Made by a program: the position numbers and the translations under genes. This document shows positions 44,427-55,952 of a DNA stretch of 64,000 nucleotides, in pieces. Position 1 is the stretch's first letter. Every line of letters starts with the position of its first letter. The notes beneath the pieces were generated by a model, which ran no database searches, was not told the DNA's origin, and worked only from the letters and a program-made list of their open reading frames with translations. The stretch spans positions 2,861,277-2,925,276 of the forward strand of contig MU271143.1 of assembly GCA_021432605.1 (NCBI GenBank), read 5' to 3'. The stretch is from Coniochaeta sp. PMI_546. Lineage: Eukaryota; Ascomycota; Sordariomycetes; Coniochaetales; Coniochaetaceae.

Positions 44427-47400
44427 ATGTCTTCAGTTGACATTCCCAACGCCTCGCCGCCACCCAACAGATCTCGCACAGGCTTCTTCGACTTGCCCAG
44501 AGAGGTGCAGAAGGAAATCTTCAGTCATTGCAGCCAGGGCGATCTCATATGTTCGTCACTTGTCTCTAAGGATTTCCGCGAGCTTGCCGCCGCACAACTC
44601 TACCGCAACTTCCACATAGTCTTCCCGGACGAAGATGACCCCAGCTATGACTCGCCTATCGATGGACTGGCAGGAGGCCTGGACACGTTCGTGACTAGTG
44701 ACTATGACTACGCCAAGCACCTGCGCGATCTATCGCTCGATACGCTAAGCGCTGGCGACAAGGCCGAGACCGCCTACAAGCCCTATTTGTACAGTGTCAG
44801 CTGCGGAAAGTTCATGAATACATTGCTTTACTTGACCCTGAAGAAGGCCAGATCATTGGAGGCCTTCAGGTGCGTCTCATCATGTTCGACACTATGTCTT
44901 CTGTCCGATTGCTAACGCTACATGCACTGCGCAGGTGGAATATCCGCGTCGAACTCAGCCGGCAAGTCTACAGAGCGCTCCACCAGATCGATACGCTCAA
45001 GGTTCTACATCTCAGGTTGCAGGCTGGCCCCTCGCTGTACGAGGCGCCGCCGCCACTGCCCTTTTCCACGACGAGCAGTGCCGCGTCGTCACTCATACAT
45101 CTCCCCGACCCGGTGCCTCCTCCCCCGCCGGCGCCAATATTTTCACCGCCAACTTTCAGTATCCCGACCGGCGCACAAGTGTTCTACGTCACATCAACAG
45201 GCGCGCCTCCTCCGCCTCCCCTCCCTCCGCCAAAGCACGTTGCGAGGAATAAACCACCGAAAAAGAGCAATCTCTCCAAAGAACCACCTACATTATCAGG
45301 TTTCAGGAACCTGAAGAGCCTGTCTGTTCTGGATATAGACTCTCTGGACGTCATCACAGAGCTCAAGTCTTGTGTCAGGAACTCAGCCAGCACCCTTACG
45401 AAGCTGCAGCTCTCCTTCTCCGATTACCTCGGCTCACAAGCCCGGAAACCGCCACCAGACCTTGACCCGGATGATTCGGATCCAGATGACGAGTTTCAAG
45501 TCGTTCCAGCGCCTCCCATGTCGGGGTTCAATGACGACGTCAGTGGACCTGCCAGAGCGTTCCGTGCCCAGGAAGAGCGGAAGAGCCAAGAGGCTGTGCT
45601 TGGTAGGATCTTTGATGTCGAGCCTTATCTGATCAAGAAGCCTGCACTCAAGCCGTCAAGGGAGAAGGCGAGGGGAGCGAGGGGGGAGCCAAGCTCTAAT
45701 CCTGGGCAGGATTTCATCAATTCCCTCACAGGGTGGTCACGGAAACTTATGAACGATGTTAATGAGTCTGATAACCTGCCGCCAGTGCACCAGGATCTAT
45801 TGGATCTGATCGAAGAAGCAGCCAGGAAGTATGTCGAGTCTGATGACTGGGCTTGGGATCGAAGCAGACGACGCGCAAAGAAAGCTGGTGAGGGAGGTTC
45901 AGGCTCAACCACGCAGCCGAAGCCTGAGGACGAAACTCAAGCGGCAGACAAGGCTTCAGACGGCGGTCTATTTCAGGCTTCGGCACCCAAGTCTAAAGAG
46001 GCTGAGAAAGATGCTGATCCGGACGATATCAACATCGAGGAGCCATTAGATCAACTTACGCTTGAACCTCAGGATTCAACAACAAGCCAGACTCCGCCCA
46101 ATGAGACTGCAATTCCTGCTGCGGCCACTTTTGCCGAGGGTTCTACATCTCGGACACCTCCGCTCCGAAACCGTGTCTCCGGGATGACCGGCATCGAAAA
46201 GGCGGTTAGCAACCTTGAGGCTCAGAAAATCAATTTCAAGACGCTGGCCGAGAAATTGGGCCACTTCGAGACTCAAGCCAACGATCTCAGTAAGGAGATT
46301 CAGGGGCTTCGCGCTAGCGACGGGCCCGCAGCGCTGGGGCGTCTCTCCGAGGCTGAAAAGCAAATGCAGAGCTTCAGCAGGAGCATACATGATATCCAGA
46401 GAGAAATGAGCGTCGTCGAGGCCGAGATTGACGATGCTGAAAAGCAGATTCCCTTGTCGCACAACACCGAGGGCACGGAAGCCGCCCAGCAGCGACGCAT
46501 GACCGAGTACTTACGCTCAACGAGAGGCCTTGCGCTGGAGACGCTCAGTATTTATCTTGTCCCCGTCAAGGCGTCGGTTCTTCACAAGGCCATCGATATT
46601 CGTGCTCTCAGACGAATCACGTTGCTCAATGTGGGATCGCAGGGGCCCATTTGGACTCTCTTCCACAAAGAGAACAAGGAGTCGCCGCTCGCGCTGCGCA
46701 AGATCTTTACTGACAATGTGTCGATGGCGTTTCTGAATTTTGTCTCCTCACTGGAGGAGGTACATGACCTTTTTATGCTCGAACGCGATCATAAATACAA
46801 GCCAGAGAGTTTTGCACCCAAGACTACCACAACCATTGCCCAAATCCGACGCCTGGTGTTGAAGAAGCATATGCACACGCTCCGGAGGCTCATGATCAAG
46901 AATCAAATGGATCAATCATGGGATCTTGACGAGAAGACGTTCTCCGTTGTCTGCGGCCGAGGCCAGCAGCTCCAGGAGCTGGCCTGTAGCACGAATATCA
47001 AAGCGATGGTACGGGACACTGCACTCCGGATCATCATAATCTTGCTTCTTTCTGCTAACATGTACGCAGCACGTATTCATGCGGAGAATGGCCAAGCTGA
47101 TTAACCTCCGGGCACTGCACATCATCTCACTTCGCAACGACGATACCTGCGTCTGGGTAATGCGCGAGACGAAGGAGTTTCTACTGGATAACCTCTCCCA
47201 CCACCCGGAGATGAAGCTGGAGTGGGTCTCGATTGATGAGGATGATAAGGTCGACCGCATCCTCATGCCTTCCGAACTTCCGGACAAGACGAAGAAGAAG
47301 AAGAAGAAGGCAAAGAAGGATAAGGGGAAACAGAAGGCCGCAAACTTCTCTATTAGTGGCGGAAGTCTCAGCTTCCCTGTCTTCCCTCCGCTGGAAAGCT

Positions 47401-47534
47401 GGGATGCTGATAGTGACAGCGACGATGACGAAGAGGAGACAACGTCGGCCGTGGAAAGGATGTCCGGTGTAAAGTTCTACGACGTCTGGGATGTGAGGAT
47501 CTTTAAGAAGGAGGTCGTTTACGGAAGACTTTGA
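44427..47534 (+). CDS. Large F-box protein with coiled coil
   Basis: Probable substrate receptor of an SCF ubiquitin ligase. Exons 44427-44869, 44935-47008 and 47070-47534 (introns 65 and 61 nt) give 993 residues. An F-box is seen near residues 18-60: FFDLPREVQKEIFSHCSQGD, then VSKDFRELAAAQLYRNFHI. The following part has leucine-rich stretches (TLKVLHLRLQ; FRNLKSLSVLDIDSLDVITELKS), interrupted by a proline-rich loop and long acidic, disordered segments. A coiled coil lies at about 565-650 (heptad Leu/Ile with Glu, Lys, Gln). The C-terminal third returns to leucine-rich character (LALETLSIYLVP; LRRITLLNVGSQGPIW), so the real fold may be an LRR-like solenoid split by insertions. A poly-Lys tract near 910 could be a nuclear signal. 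The ubiquitylation target is unknown. Confidence 0.88.
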
Positions 47535-49019
47535 CTTCCAGGGTTGTTATCTCACGAGTGCTTGAAGGACGGGGCATAGCGCCGGACACGGGAATACCCT
47601 TTTGATTTTTTACGTTTGCAGAATCAGGCTAGGTTGGACATCGGAAGCAGCGGCGTCTAGACAGTAGCGTATACACATCATTCGTTATGGTCGAGCTAGG
47701 TTTACATGGCAGACAAGGGGGCAATGAGCGGAATGGTCGAAGCCAAGCTGGTGTAACTGCTGTACCTTGGAGCAGCAGGTTATCTTCACTCACGACTACC
47801 TTCCCATCTAGGTTGAAACAAACTCGGCTTGCTTTTCCGTTTATCGCCCCCGCAGAGCTCAATGTCTTTCAATGATGCAGTCAGCCGGAAACGGATAGTG
47901 GTTGCTCATAAGCGTGGGGAAGGGCTTTGGGGAAACTTTGGGGTTAACCAATGCCACTCATTCAGCACCGCTATCGGCGTTTTCTACCATCGTATCGCTG
48001 TGGTCGGCTGGAGCAAAGCACGACGATGGTGGCTTCGCTTTGATCATTGGGGCTTGCTTTTGTGACTGCCAATGTGCCGACTACAGGGGGCATATGGTCA
48101 TGCCGACGATGACGAATTGTGCGTACTGCGGTAGCGTCCCATTGCTGGCACGCTTGATACCGAGAAATTCAGTCTAGATAGATACGTACACCTATTTCCA
48201 TCACGTCGATCAATGCTCTGACCTTGTGCTGGTCTCTTCTTTCACTGACACATCTTGATGCTGACCGGAGTCCATGGCGAGCTCACGTTATCCAACCCAA
48301 AGCTTACTGTGGTACTGCTTGACCACACAGAAATAAGGTTTCCTTTGTCTGATTGTTACTGATTCTCCTGCTCATCTGTTTTACTTTTCAGACGGAAATA
48401 AGGTAAGCTATGACCTCTGAGTGGGAACCTGAGCCAGGAGGCGATAGCGGATAGGGAGAGTCGGACTGTTAACCCCACTTCAAAGTGGTAGACCCTTGCA
48501 ATACTAGTGAGGGCCCTTGGCAGCGGGATCGTCCAGCATCGAATCAGGGCCCCTGCTTTTGAAATTCACCGTCCACCCCGCATTCCGTGAACCGGAGCTC
48601 GACACACCTCTCCGATCATCGGACTGTTGCCGCTGCGGGACCTCTTGTCGTAGTGACGATTCACGGCTGGATATCACAGTAACCCTGAACAAAAACCCCG
48701 GTACATCAGTATCTTCCGCCGATATCTGCCCACAGCTTCAAATAGAACTGTAGCGCCGAGAAGCTGAAGATTCTCTCAGTCCCAGACCCGTCGACATATT
48801 ACAAAAAGAGTGCCCATCCCCGCCCTCTACGACTCATCACGTTACACCTGGGACTTTTGCATATTTTGATACCACTTCTTTCTTTCAAGTCTTTACAACT
48901 ATTGCGCTGCATCATCTCCACGCGGGAGCACAGGAATAGTATCGCAAACATCGAAGGGACACGAAGACCGTGTACATACCACCTTATTCTGCAAGTGATC
49001 ACCAGGTTGCACAGTCAAG
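47535..49019. other. Intergenic, 1.5 kb, LEU1 promoter
   Basis: No gene recognised. Three paired CCG/CGG half-sites at 48585-48638 lie about 400 nt before LEU1. The last 200 nt are the probable LEU1 leader. Confidence 0.55.
48585..48638. promoter_or_regulatory. Cluster of inverted CCG-Nx-CGG sites upstream of LEU1
   Basis: CCG-N5-CGG at 48585-48595, CCG-N5-CGG at 48612-48622 (itself the palindrome CCGATCATCGG) and CCG-N3-CGG at 48630-48638. Inverted CGG triplets are the classic target of Zn2Cys6 dimers. The Leu3 regulator of leucine genes uses CCG-N4-CGG, so spacing here does not match exactly; a binding role is only inferred. Confidence 0.35.
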
Positions 49020-51487
49020 ATGCCCGGCGTAGAAAGTACCCCGCAGACTCTTTATGACAAGGTCCTCCAGGCCCATATCGTAGACGAGAAACTCGATGGC
49101 ACAGTCTTGCTCTACATTGATAGACATCTTGTGCATGAGGTCACTTCACCAGTAAGTCACATCCCCAGCGCATTCCCTGGCTCGAGCTCAGCTTACTCAC
49201 AATCTCTGTAGCAAGCCTTCGAGGGTCTAGAGAATGCTGGGCGGAAGGTCCGGAGACCGGACTGCACTCTTGCCACGACCGATCACGTAGGTCAATTCCA
49301 AATCTTGTGCATCTATTCAAATGCCAGGCGGGGCTCAAGCTGACAGATTCGCGCAAAAAGAACGTCCCAACCTCGTCCAGGAAATCCCTAAAAGACATTG
49401 GCAGCTTCATCAAAGAGGACGATTCGAGAACACAATGTGTAACCCTCGAGGAGAATGTCAAGAAGTTTGGTGTCACCTATTTCGGCCTCAGCGACAAGCG
49501 ACAGGGCATCGTCCATGTCATTGGCCCTGAACAAGGATTCACTCTGCCCGGCACCACCGTGGTGTGTGGCGACAGCCACACCTCAACACACGGCGCCTTT
49601 GGTGCCCTTGCTTTCGGCATTGGCACGAGTGAGGTCGAGCATGTCCTGGCCACACAGTGCCTGATCACAAAGAGGAGCAAAAACATGAGGATACAGGTTG
49701 ACGGTGAGCTGGCCCCGGGTGTCAGCTCCAAGGACATCATCTTGCACGTTATCGGCAAGATAGGCACGGCTGGTGGCACCGGAGCTGTCATTGAGTTCTG
49801 CGGCTCAGTCATCCGTAACCTCAGCATGGAAGCACGCATGTCGATCTGCAACATGTCCATCGAAGGTGGAGCGCGCGCCGGTATGGTGGCCCCCGACGAG
49901 ATCACTTTTGAGTACCTCAAAGGCCGGCCATTGGCGCCCAAGTATGGTTCTGAGATGTGGAACCGGGCCGTTGCATATTGGAAGTCCCTGGCATCAGACC
50001 CTGGCGCCAAATACGACGTTGACGTGTTCATCGACGGCAAAGATATCATTCCTACAGTCACGTGGGGAACCAGCCCTGAGGATGTCGTTCCCATCACCGG
50101 AGCAGTCCCTGACCCAGAGACCTTCGCAAGCGAGAGCAAGAAGGCCGCCGGACGTCGCATGCTCGAGTATATGGGCCTTACACCAGGGACCCCTATGCAA
50201 GATATTGAGGTCGACAAGGTCTTCATCGGCTCGTGCACAAACTCGAGAATCGAGGATCTGCGCGCTGCGGCCCACGTCGTCAAGGGTAAGAAGGTAGCAT
50301 CCAACATCAAGCGCGCTATGGTGGTTCCAGGTTCTGGACTGGTCAAGCAACAGGCCGAAGAGGAGGGACTGGACAAGATCTTCATCGAGGCCGGCTTCGA
50401 GTGGCGCGAGGCTGGTTGCAGCATGTGTCTCGGCATGAACCCGGATATCCTGTCGCCCAAGGAGCGTTGCGCCAGCACCAGCAATCGGAACTTTGAGGGC
50501 CGCCAGGGTGCCCAGGGCAGGACACATCTGATGTCGCCAGTCATGGCTGCCGCCGCCGCCATTGTCGGCAAGCTCGCAGACGTCCGCACGATCGCGGAGT
50601 ACAAGGCCAGCCCACATGTCGAGGCAGCAATCGTCCCGACACCAGCAAAAGCTCGTGTTGATGAGAGGATTGAGGAAGATGACCACGAGAAGGAGGCCTT
50701 GACCGATCAGCCCGAAGACATCTCCCCCCATGTTAACATCCACACTCCCGGACACGGCGGCCCTGCTGGACTTCCGAAATTCACCGTCCTCAGAGGCATC
50801 GCGGCGCCAATGGAGAAGGCAAACATCGACACTGACGCCATTATCCCCAAGCAGTTCCTGAAGACCATCAAGCGCACTGGTCTCGGAAGCGCTCTCTTCT
50901 ACGAAATGCGGTTCAACGCCGACGGCACCGAGAACCCCGACTTCGTCCTCAACAAGGAGCCCTACCGCCGGTCCAAGATTATTGTCTGCACAGGCGAGAA
51001 TTTTGGCTGCGGCAGCTCGCGCGAGCACGCCCCTTGGGCTCTTAACGACTTCGGCGTGAAGAGCGTGATTGCTCCGTCGTTCGCCGACATCTTCTTCAAC
51101 AACTCGTTCAAGAACGGTATGCTACCCATCGCTATCAGCAACAAGTCCGACCTCGAGGCCATCCACGCCGAGGCGCAAGCAGGGCGTGAGATCGAGATCG
51201 ACCTGCCTGACCAGGAGATCAAGACGGCGGATGGCAAGACAATCTGCAAGTTTGAGGTCGAAGAGTTCCGCAAGCACTGCCTGATCAACGGCCTGGACGA
51301 CATCGGGCTGACGATGCAGATGGAGGACAAGATTGCCGAGTTTGAGCAGAAGATGTCGAGGGAGACGCCGTGGCTCGACGGCAGCGGATACCTCAAGAGG
51401 AACAAGAGCGGCAAGTTGGCCGTCAAGGCTGTTCCTGTGCCGACGACGAATCGTGGCGAGGAGAAGAAGGAGCCGCTCGAGTGGTAA
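49020..51487 (+). CDS. LEU1: 3-isopropylmalate dehydratase (fused large and small domains)
   Basis: Isomerises 2-isopropylmalate to 3-isopropylmalate, the second specific step of leucine synthesis, using a [4Fe-4S] cluster. Exons 49020-49151, 49212-49286 and 49361-51487 (introns 60 and 74 nt) give 777 residues, close to yeast Leu1 (779). The N-terminal exons encode [31 protein letters not shown] and [15 protein letters not shown], which are lost without splicing. The aconitase-type large domain has [10 protein letters not shown] (138-147) and cluster cysteines Cys361 ([11 protein letters not shown]), Cys422 and Cys425 ([10 protein letters not shown]). After a linker of about 70 residues rich in Glu/Asp and His comes the small swivel domain ([35 protein letters not shown]). 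Bacteria carry these as separate LeuC and LeuD; the fusion is typical of fungi. Confidence 0.97.
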
Positions 51488-52833
51488 TTCTGAGGAGGGA
51501 GAGTTTGTTGACGAAGACACGATCATTGCTACATTCTGCCTCCTTGACCGGTGTTTTTTCATGTTGAAGTACGAGCTATCTGGGTGGCAGATATGTTTTC
51601 AATACCGTCGGCGGAAAGTGCTCGGAAGCGGAGTGGGATCACTCCATCACTGACTCGCGGTTTTCACCGCGAGATGGATGTCTTTGGGAGTTGCAAAAGT
51701 TGATTTTAGCTCATCATCGGTGGAAGAAATGAAGCTACAAGTGCAAACTTCAACATTGCTTGACCCCCTGAAAAATGGTTCCGAATTGTCTCTGTAATCG
51801 TTCTAGATTCAAGCAATGTTCTTGGTGACCCGTCAACGTGACCATGGAGTCTTTCGCTCGTCAAGGCCCACATAGTCGTCTCCAGGCTCTCCAACAAAAT
51901 AACGGTGAGGCTCAAGGGGCAAGGGGAGACCTCCTGTCAGGTGTGCGACGGATGACTGGTAGCAGAGCTTCCCATTCCAGGTTCTGGATTGCTTACGTGG
52001 AGGAAAGCTTAAAGTTACACCCGCAAGTTTTCCGCAAAGACCTCCGCAGAGCCAGTAACAACCACGCTAACATGCGGACGTTGCGGCCGGACGACGCTAT
52101 TAGGTAGTTCCGGGTCGGTACACAAGAAAATTCGCCGAGAATGCGGCCTTAGCTCTCTTGGCGTCTTGGGGTTTGGCATCACGAAATATATCAACGTGGC
52201 AGGTGAGAAACCATAATGATCCTACCTGTCAAGGCCCATACGTCATTCAGCTGAAATGCAAGTAGACCATTCCGTAGACGGGAGTTGACATCGGCAAGCG
52301 ATTTAGTCGGGTCGCACTACTGGGAACCGAAAGCACAACAGGGGCAGCGGTGCAGGGAACGTTTGTACTATGGCAGTGATCTCGTCAAGGGTCTCTCGCC
52401 TGAGTCAGCAATGGACGCTCCGGATTCGATGGACGAAAGCGGGCAGGGGATTCTTTCTAAGCATTGCTTGTGTGTGTGAGTTTCGAGGCTCCGAATCCTT
52501 CAAGATCAATGAAAAGGCATCAGCCACCTAGCTCTCTCTCCCCCGGCCTTGATCAGGCCACTCTTGTTTTGATTCTTTACGAAGAAACACAAGCGTGGTG
52601 GACCATTATACGAAAGCCACATCAACCTCGCGATCGTCGTCTTATGGAAAGCTATTATTGCGCCTGCTTACTTCCTGTGAGGGGAGAGCTTGGCTCGTCA
52701 GAGCATCGCCCAAAGCGGCCGAAGAGTCCAGAGCTCGGGATATCTAGCACCGGACCCTGCGGCCGTGGTTCGAAGCCCATGATATGATGCGGAATGTCCA
52801 TCCTTGTGGTTCCCTTAGCATATTTCTTTTCTG
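51488..52833. other. Intergenic, 1.3 kb
   Basis: LEU1 3' flank followed by sequence with only short, unconvincing frames on either strand. Nothing recognised. Confidence 0.5.
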
Positions 52834-53169
52834 TCAACCTTGACCCGAGAGAGGCTGAGGGCTCCCCGCGGAGTCCGCGCTTGGCGTCTCACTGGCAGCT
52901 TGCTTGGGACCGTCGCGCTTGGCATCTGACAAGCGTCGCCAGATGATGATGGTGATGAGCAAAGAGGCGCCCCCAGCCAAGAAAAACGTGGTGTTATGGG
53001 TATGCGCGGCAGATGCGTCTGTCGTCTGTTTGTCTAGAAAAGACTGCAGTCTGGCCAAGTGGCCCGTCCGTAATCCTCGAGCCCATCCCCCTCCCCTTTG
53101 CCGGGGTTTCGAGATAGGTAGGTGGTTAAGGTTGGGTTGCAGGGGGGGACCCGCCATCGGGAGGGTCAT
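52834..53169 (-). CDS. Possible small single-pass membrane protein, unknown function
   Basis: Single frame of 111 residues starting at an ATG with fair context (CAAGCATGA). I do not recognise a family. The first 45 residues are Arg/Gly/Pro-rich without acidic residues until Asp46 and could act as a mitochondrial targeting or otherwise basic region. Residues 60-77 (TTFFLAGGASLLITIIIW) form one clear hydrophobic helix, followed at once by a positive patch (RRLSDAKR) and a Ser/Pro/Ala tail. This N-out/C-in or mitochondrial-membrane pattern is unlikely by chance but is the only support; no intron is needed. It could also be a chance frame, as it stands alone in a gene-poor 4-kb region. Confidence 0.42.
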   Translation of the reverse strand: MTLPMAGPPLQPNLNHLPISKPRQRGGGWARGLRTGHLARLQSFLDKQTTDASAAHTHNTTFFLAGGASLLITIIIWRRLSDAKRDGPKQAASETPSADSAGSPQPLSGQG

Positions 53170-55952
53170 GCTTGGTTGCGTTTAAGCTTGCTGCTCCCAA
53201 TCCTTCTGATGTACTGTACTTGCTCGAGCCTAATGTCCCTGCTGACGGTCTGATAGCTTTTCCTCTTGACGTGGCATGAGATGACGGCTTGGCAGGCTAG
53301 CGAGGGTATCAGGCATATCTACTATGTAGTTGAGATGATTAGTAGAAACAGCGATCCGCAGGAGGACCCAATGAACAGGAAGCATGTTTCGAGGAGCGCT
53401 GTTTCGCGCAAAGTTCAGGGGTCGACAGGAGTGAAGAAACGTGCGTGTCCTTGGAGACGACGTTCCGGATTCCGAATCCTTCAGGAGGGGACCCTGGAGT
53501 CTGGTATGCATACAGGTGTAATGAGCCCGGAGAACGAACATGTCGGCCGGTTGCGCAGTGCAGCCCTTCTCATCCGGGTTGGATTGCCGGCCGACGGCCC
53601 CCCTGAATCGATATGTGGACAGATCCGTAAGGTATGATCGGCTGGATCTCTGTCTATCATATCACAGCATACTAATCCTTCCATCGGCAGGGCTGCAGTC
53701 TGCAATCTGCAGTGCCAGCGAGTTAGCGGTGAGATTGACCTAACCTTAATATACTACACTAGACTCTACAAGATCAGCGGCTCAAGGGGGCGCACACGCC
53801 GCACAGATGTTCCGGCGGAGAAATACATATCCTGGTCTCGAGGTGAAGACACCTCACCTCAATAAGCATGTGACGACTGATGGATCGTTGTTCCACCCTC
53901 TGGTGGTATTCAAGATGTCTGGCTGCTACTCATTATTTGTGTTAGAGGTGGTGATTAGTGATCGAATCGCCCAATTCCTCCAACCTACCCGAGTCATTTA
54001 CGCAGTAAACATATAGACTTGGTGGCATATGCAATTGCACCAGATCTGGTGACTTCTTGGTGGCGTGAAGGCGCCGCCGAGCTGTCGTTGAAGAGCGGTG
54101 TAACTGTGTATTCCAACTACATCTTGGCGAAACTGCAATATAGCTGTCAAGCTCGTGAAGCTCGCGCGGGAGGACACGGGGAGTTGCCACAGTGGGAGGA
54201 AGAGACGAAACCTGCAAAACGGAAAAAGGGCAAATCAAGAAAAAGGGTCGCGATGGATGAACCTTGAAGGTCGTTTGTTGTACCTTCCCGAACGGAAACC
54301 GTCCAGGAGTGACCATGGCATGCATGGATCATCAGACCGTGTAATGCGCTGCGGTTGATCCAGGGTATATGGTAGTGTATTCTATGGTGTAGTCCGGGAT
54401 TTTTTTCCCCAACGGCAGCAACGGTTCCTACCCAGTCCCTCCATCTGAAGACGCCAAATGCTGCATGGAACTTATGCGAGCCGGGAGGGCCTTGCGCTGA
54501 TCTGAGCTCCCAAGAACTTCTCTTAGTGGCAGAGCAGCTCCAGGCACCAAAATTGAATGACCGCTATTCTTAGCCTCTTGTATTGTAATCAATCAGGTAG
54601 CCCCGTACTTCCTTAGTCAGTAGCCAGAGACTTGGGGGCCCAAGCAATTCAGACTCCAATCGACAGGGTACCTCTAGTACTGCACCCACTATCATTGGCT
54701 GATATCCGCTAGCGGCCCGCTAAGGTGGGTTTCGTCCCAAAGTTCCCCAAACCCCAGACAGCCGATCAGTCGACACATCAGGTCGTCCGACTGACTACCA
54801 CTGCTACCACAGTAGACGTGCAGACGTGTAGACAGCCCTGACAGCCTCCAACGAGAGCTTTTTCTTTGTCTCTGTCTTCTCGTGAGAAGGCACTCCACCG
54901 TCTCACCATCTACACTACTACACGACAGCTGCACGGGTTCCATCTGGCTGTTGATTACCGCGTATGAACGGGATCCAGGTTAGGAAGTCTACACGGGCTA
55001 GTAAACCAATCCCCGTCTACATGTCGAGGTTTCTTTACGAGTTGCGATTTTGTCAGAATCGTGCATAATCTCCGCACCACTCGACTCGATCAAGTGAACA
55101 CCCTTAGGTAGTGATGTCTGTCTTCCCAATCCCTACAAGGCGCCCTCGCTCGTAATGCAGGAGCGGCCTCTAATGAAGCCACTATGGGCGCTATGTGGTT
55201 AGCTCCACCCTCGAGACCTACTTTGGTTCTGCAGCTCAACTTGGTGCCTCCGCCCCGTTGTTTGACTAAGGCTTGGCTGTCCCGGTTTACGGCTGGATTA
55301 TGTCCATGTATGTGTAGCTCCATGCAAGCGTCTCATCTTACAGTACATTCTCCGGTCCAGGATACACTGTTTACGGTATCCGCAAGGTAAGACAACCACC
55401 ACCGGGCATGCGGCGATGGGTCCGCTGCCAACGGTAGTGGTCAATGGGTCAATGTGTCAATGGGCAACCAGACCAGGGTCCCGTCCTCGAGCGAAGAGCG
55501 GCAACCCAGTCCTGCCACTAAACCCGTGCCCCGGCACAACCAGTATCTGCCAAAAAAGGAGACGCCGACGAATGGCCGTTGATGACGGTGGCGCTGTGGG
55601 TAGCCTTATGGCCATGTGCGTCTGCATGTACTGTACCCTACCATGCCTACATACATGGGCGCGGCAATGTACTTGAGTGGCATGGACAAGCCAAGAGGAT
55701 GGGTGCATGCAGGTACCTACATGTTCACACCTCCGGGCCTGTGATGGCCTCTCTGACACCTGTTTTAGTTAATAAGGACTGAACACCTCCTCTCCTCGGT
55801 CCCAATCGGTAAGATAGAGCTCAGTCTTTACGAGACTGGGTTTACGAGTTGCCTCACTAGTAGAGCTCCGAAATTCTCTCCCTATCATTCCGCCGCAAAC
55901 AGTCAGTCTCATCTCCGGAAAAGAAACACTCATATACAGTGTACGTCACAAT
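53170..55952. other. Gene-poor interval, 2.8 kb
   Basis: No convincing gene. Frames are below 130 codons and overlap on both strands. The final few hundred bases hold the promoter and leader of the second Zn2Cys6 regulator. Confidence 0.5.
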
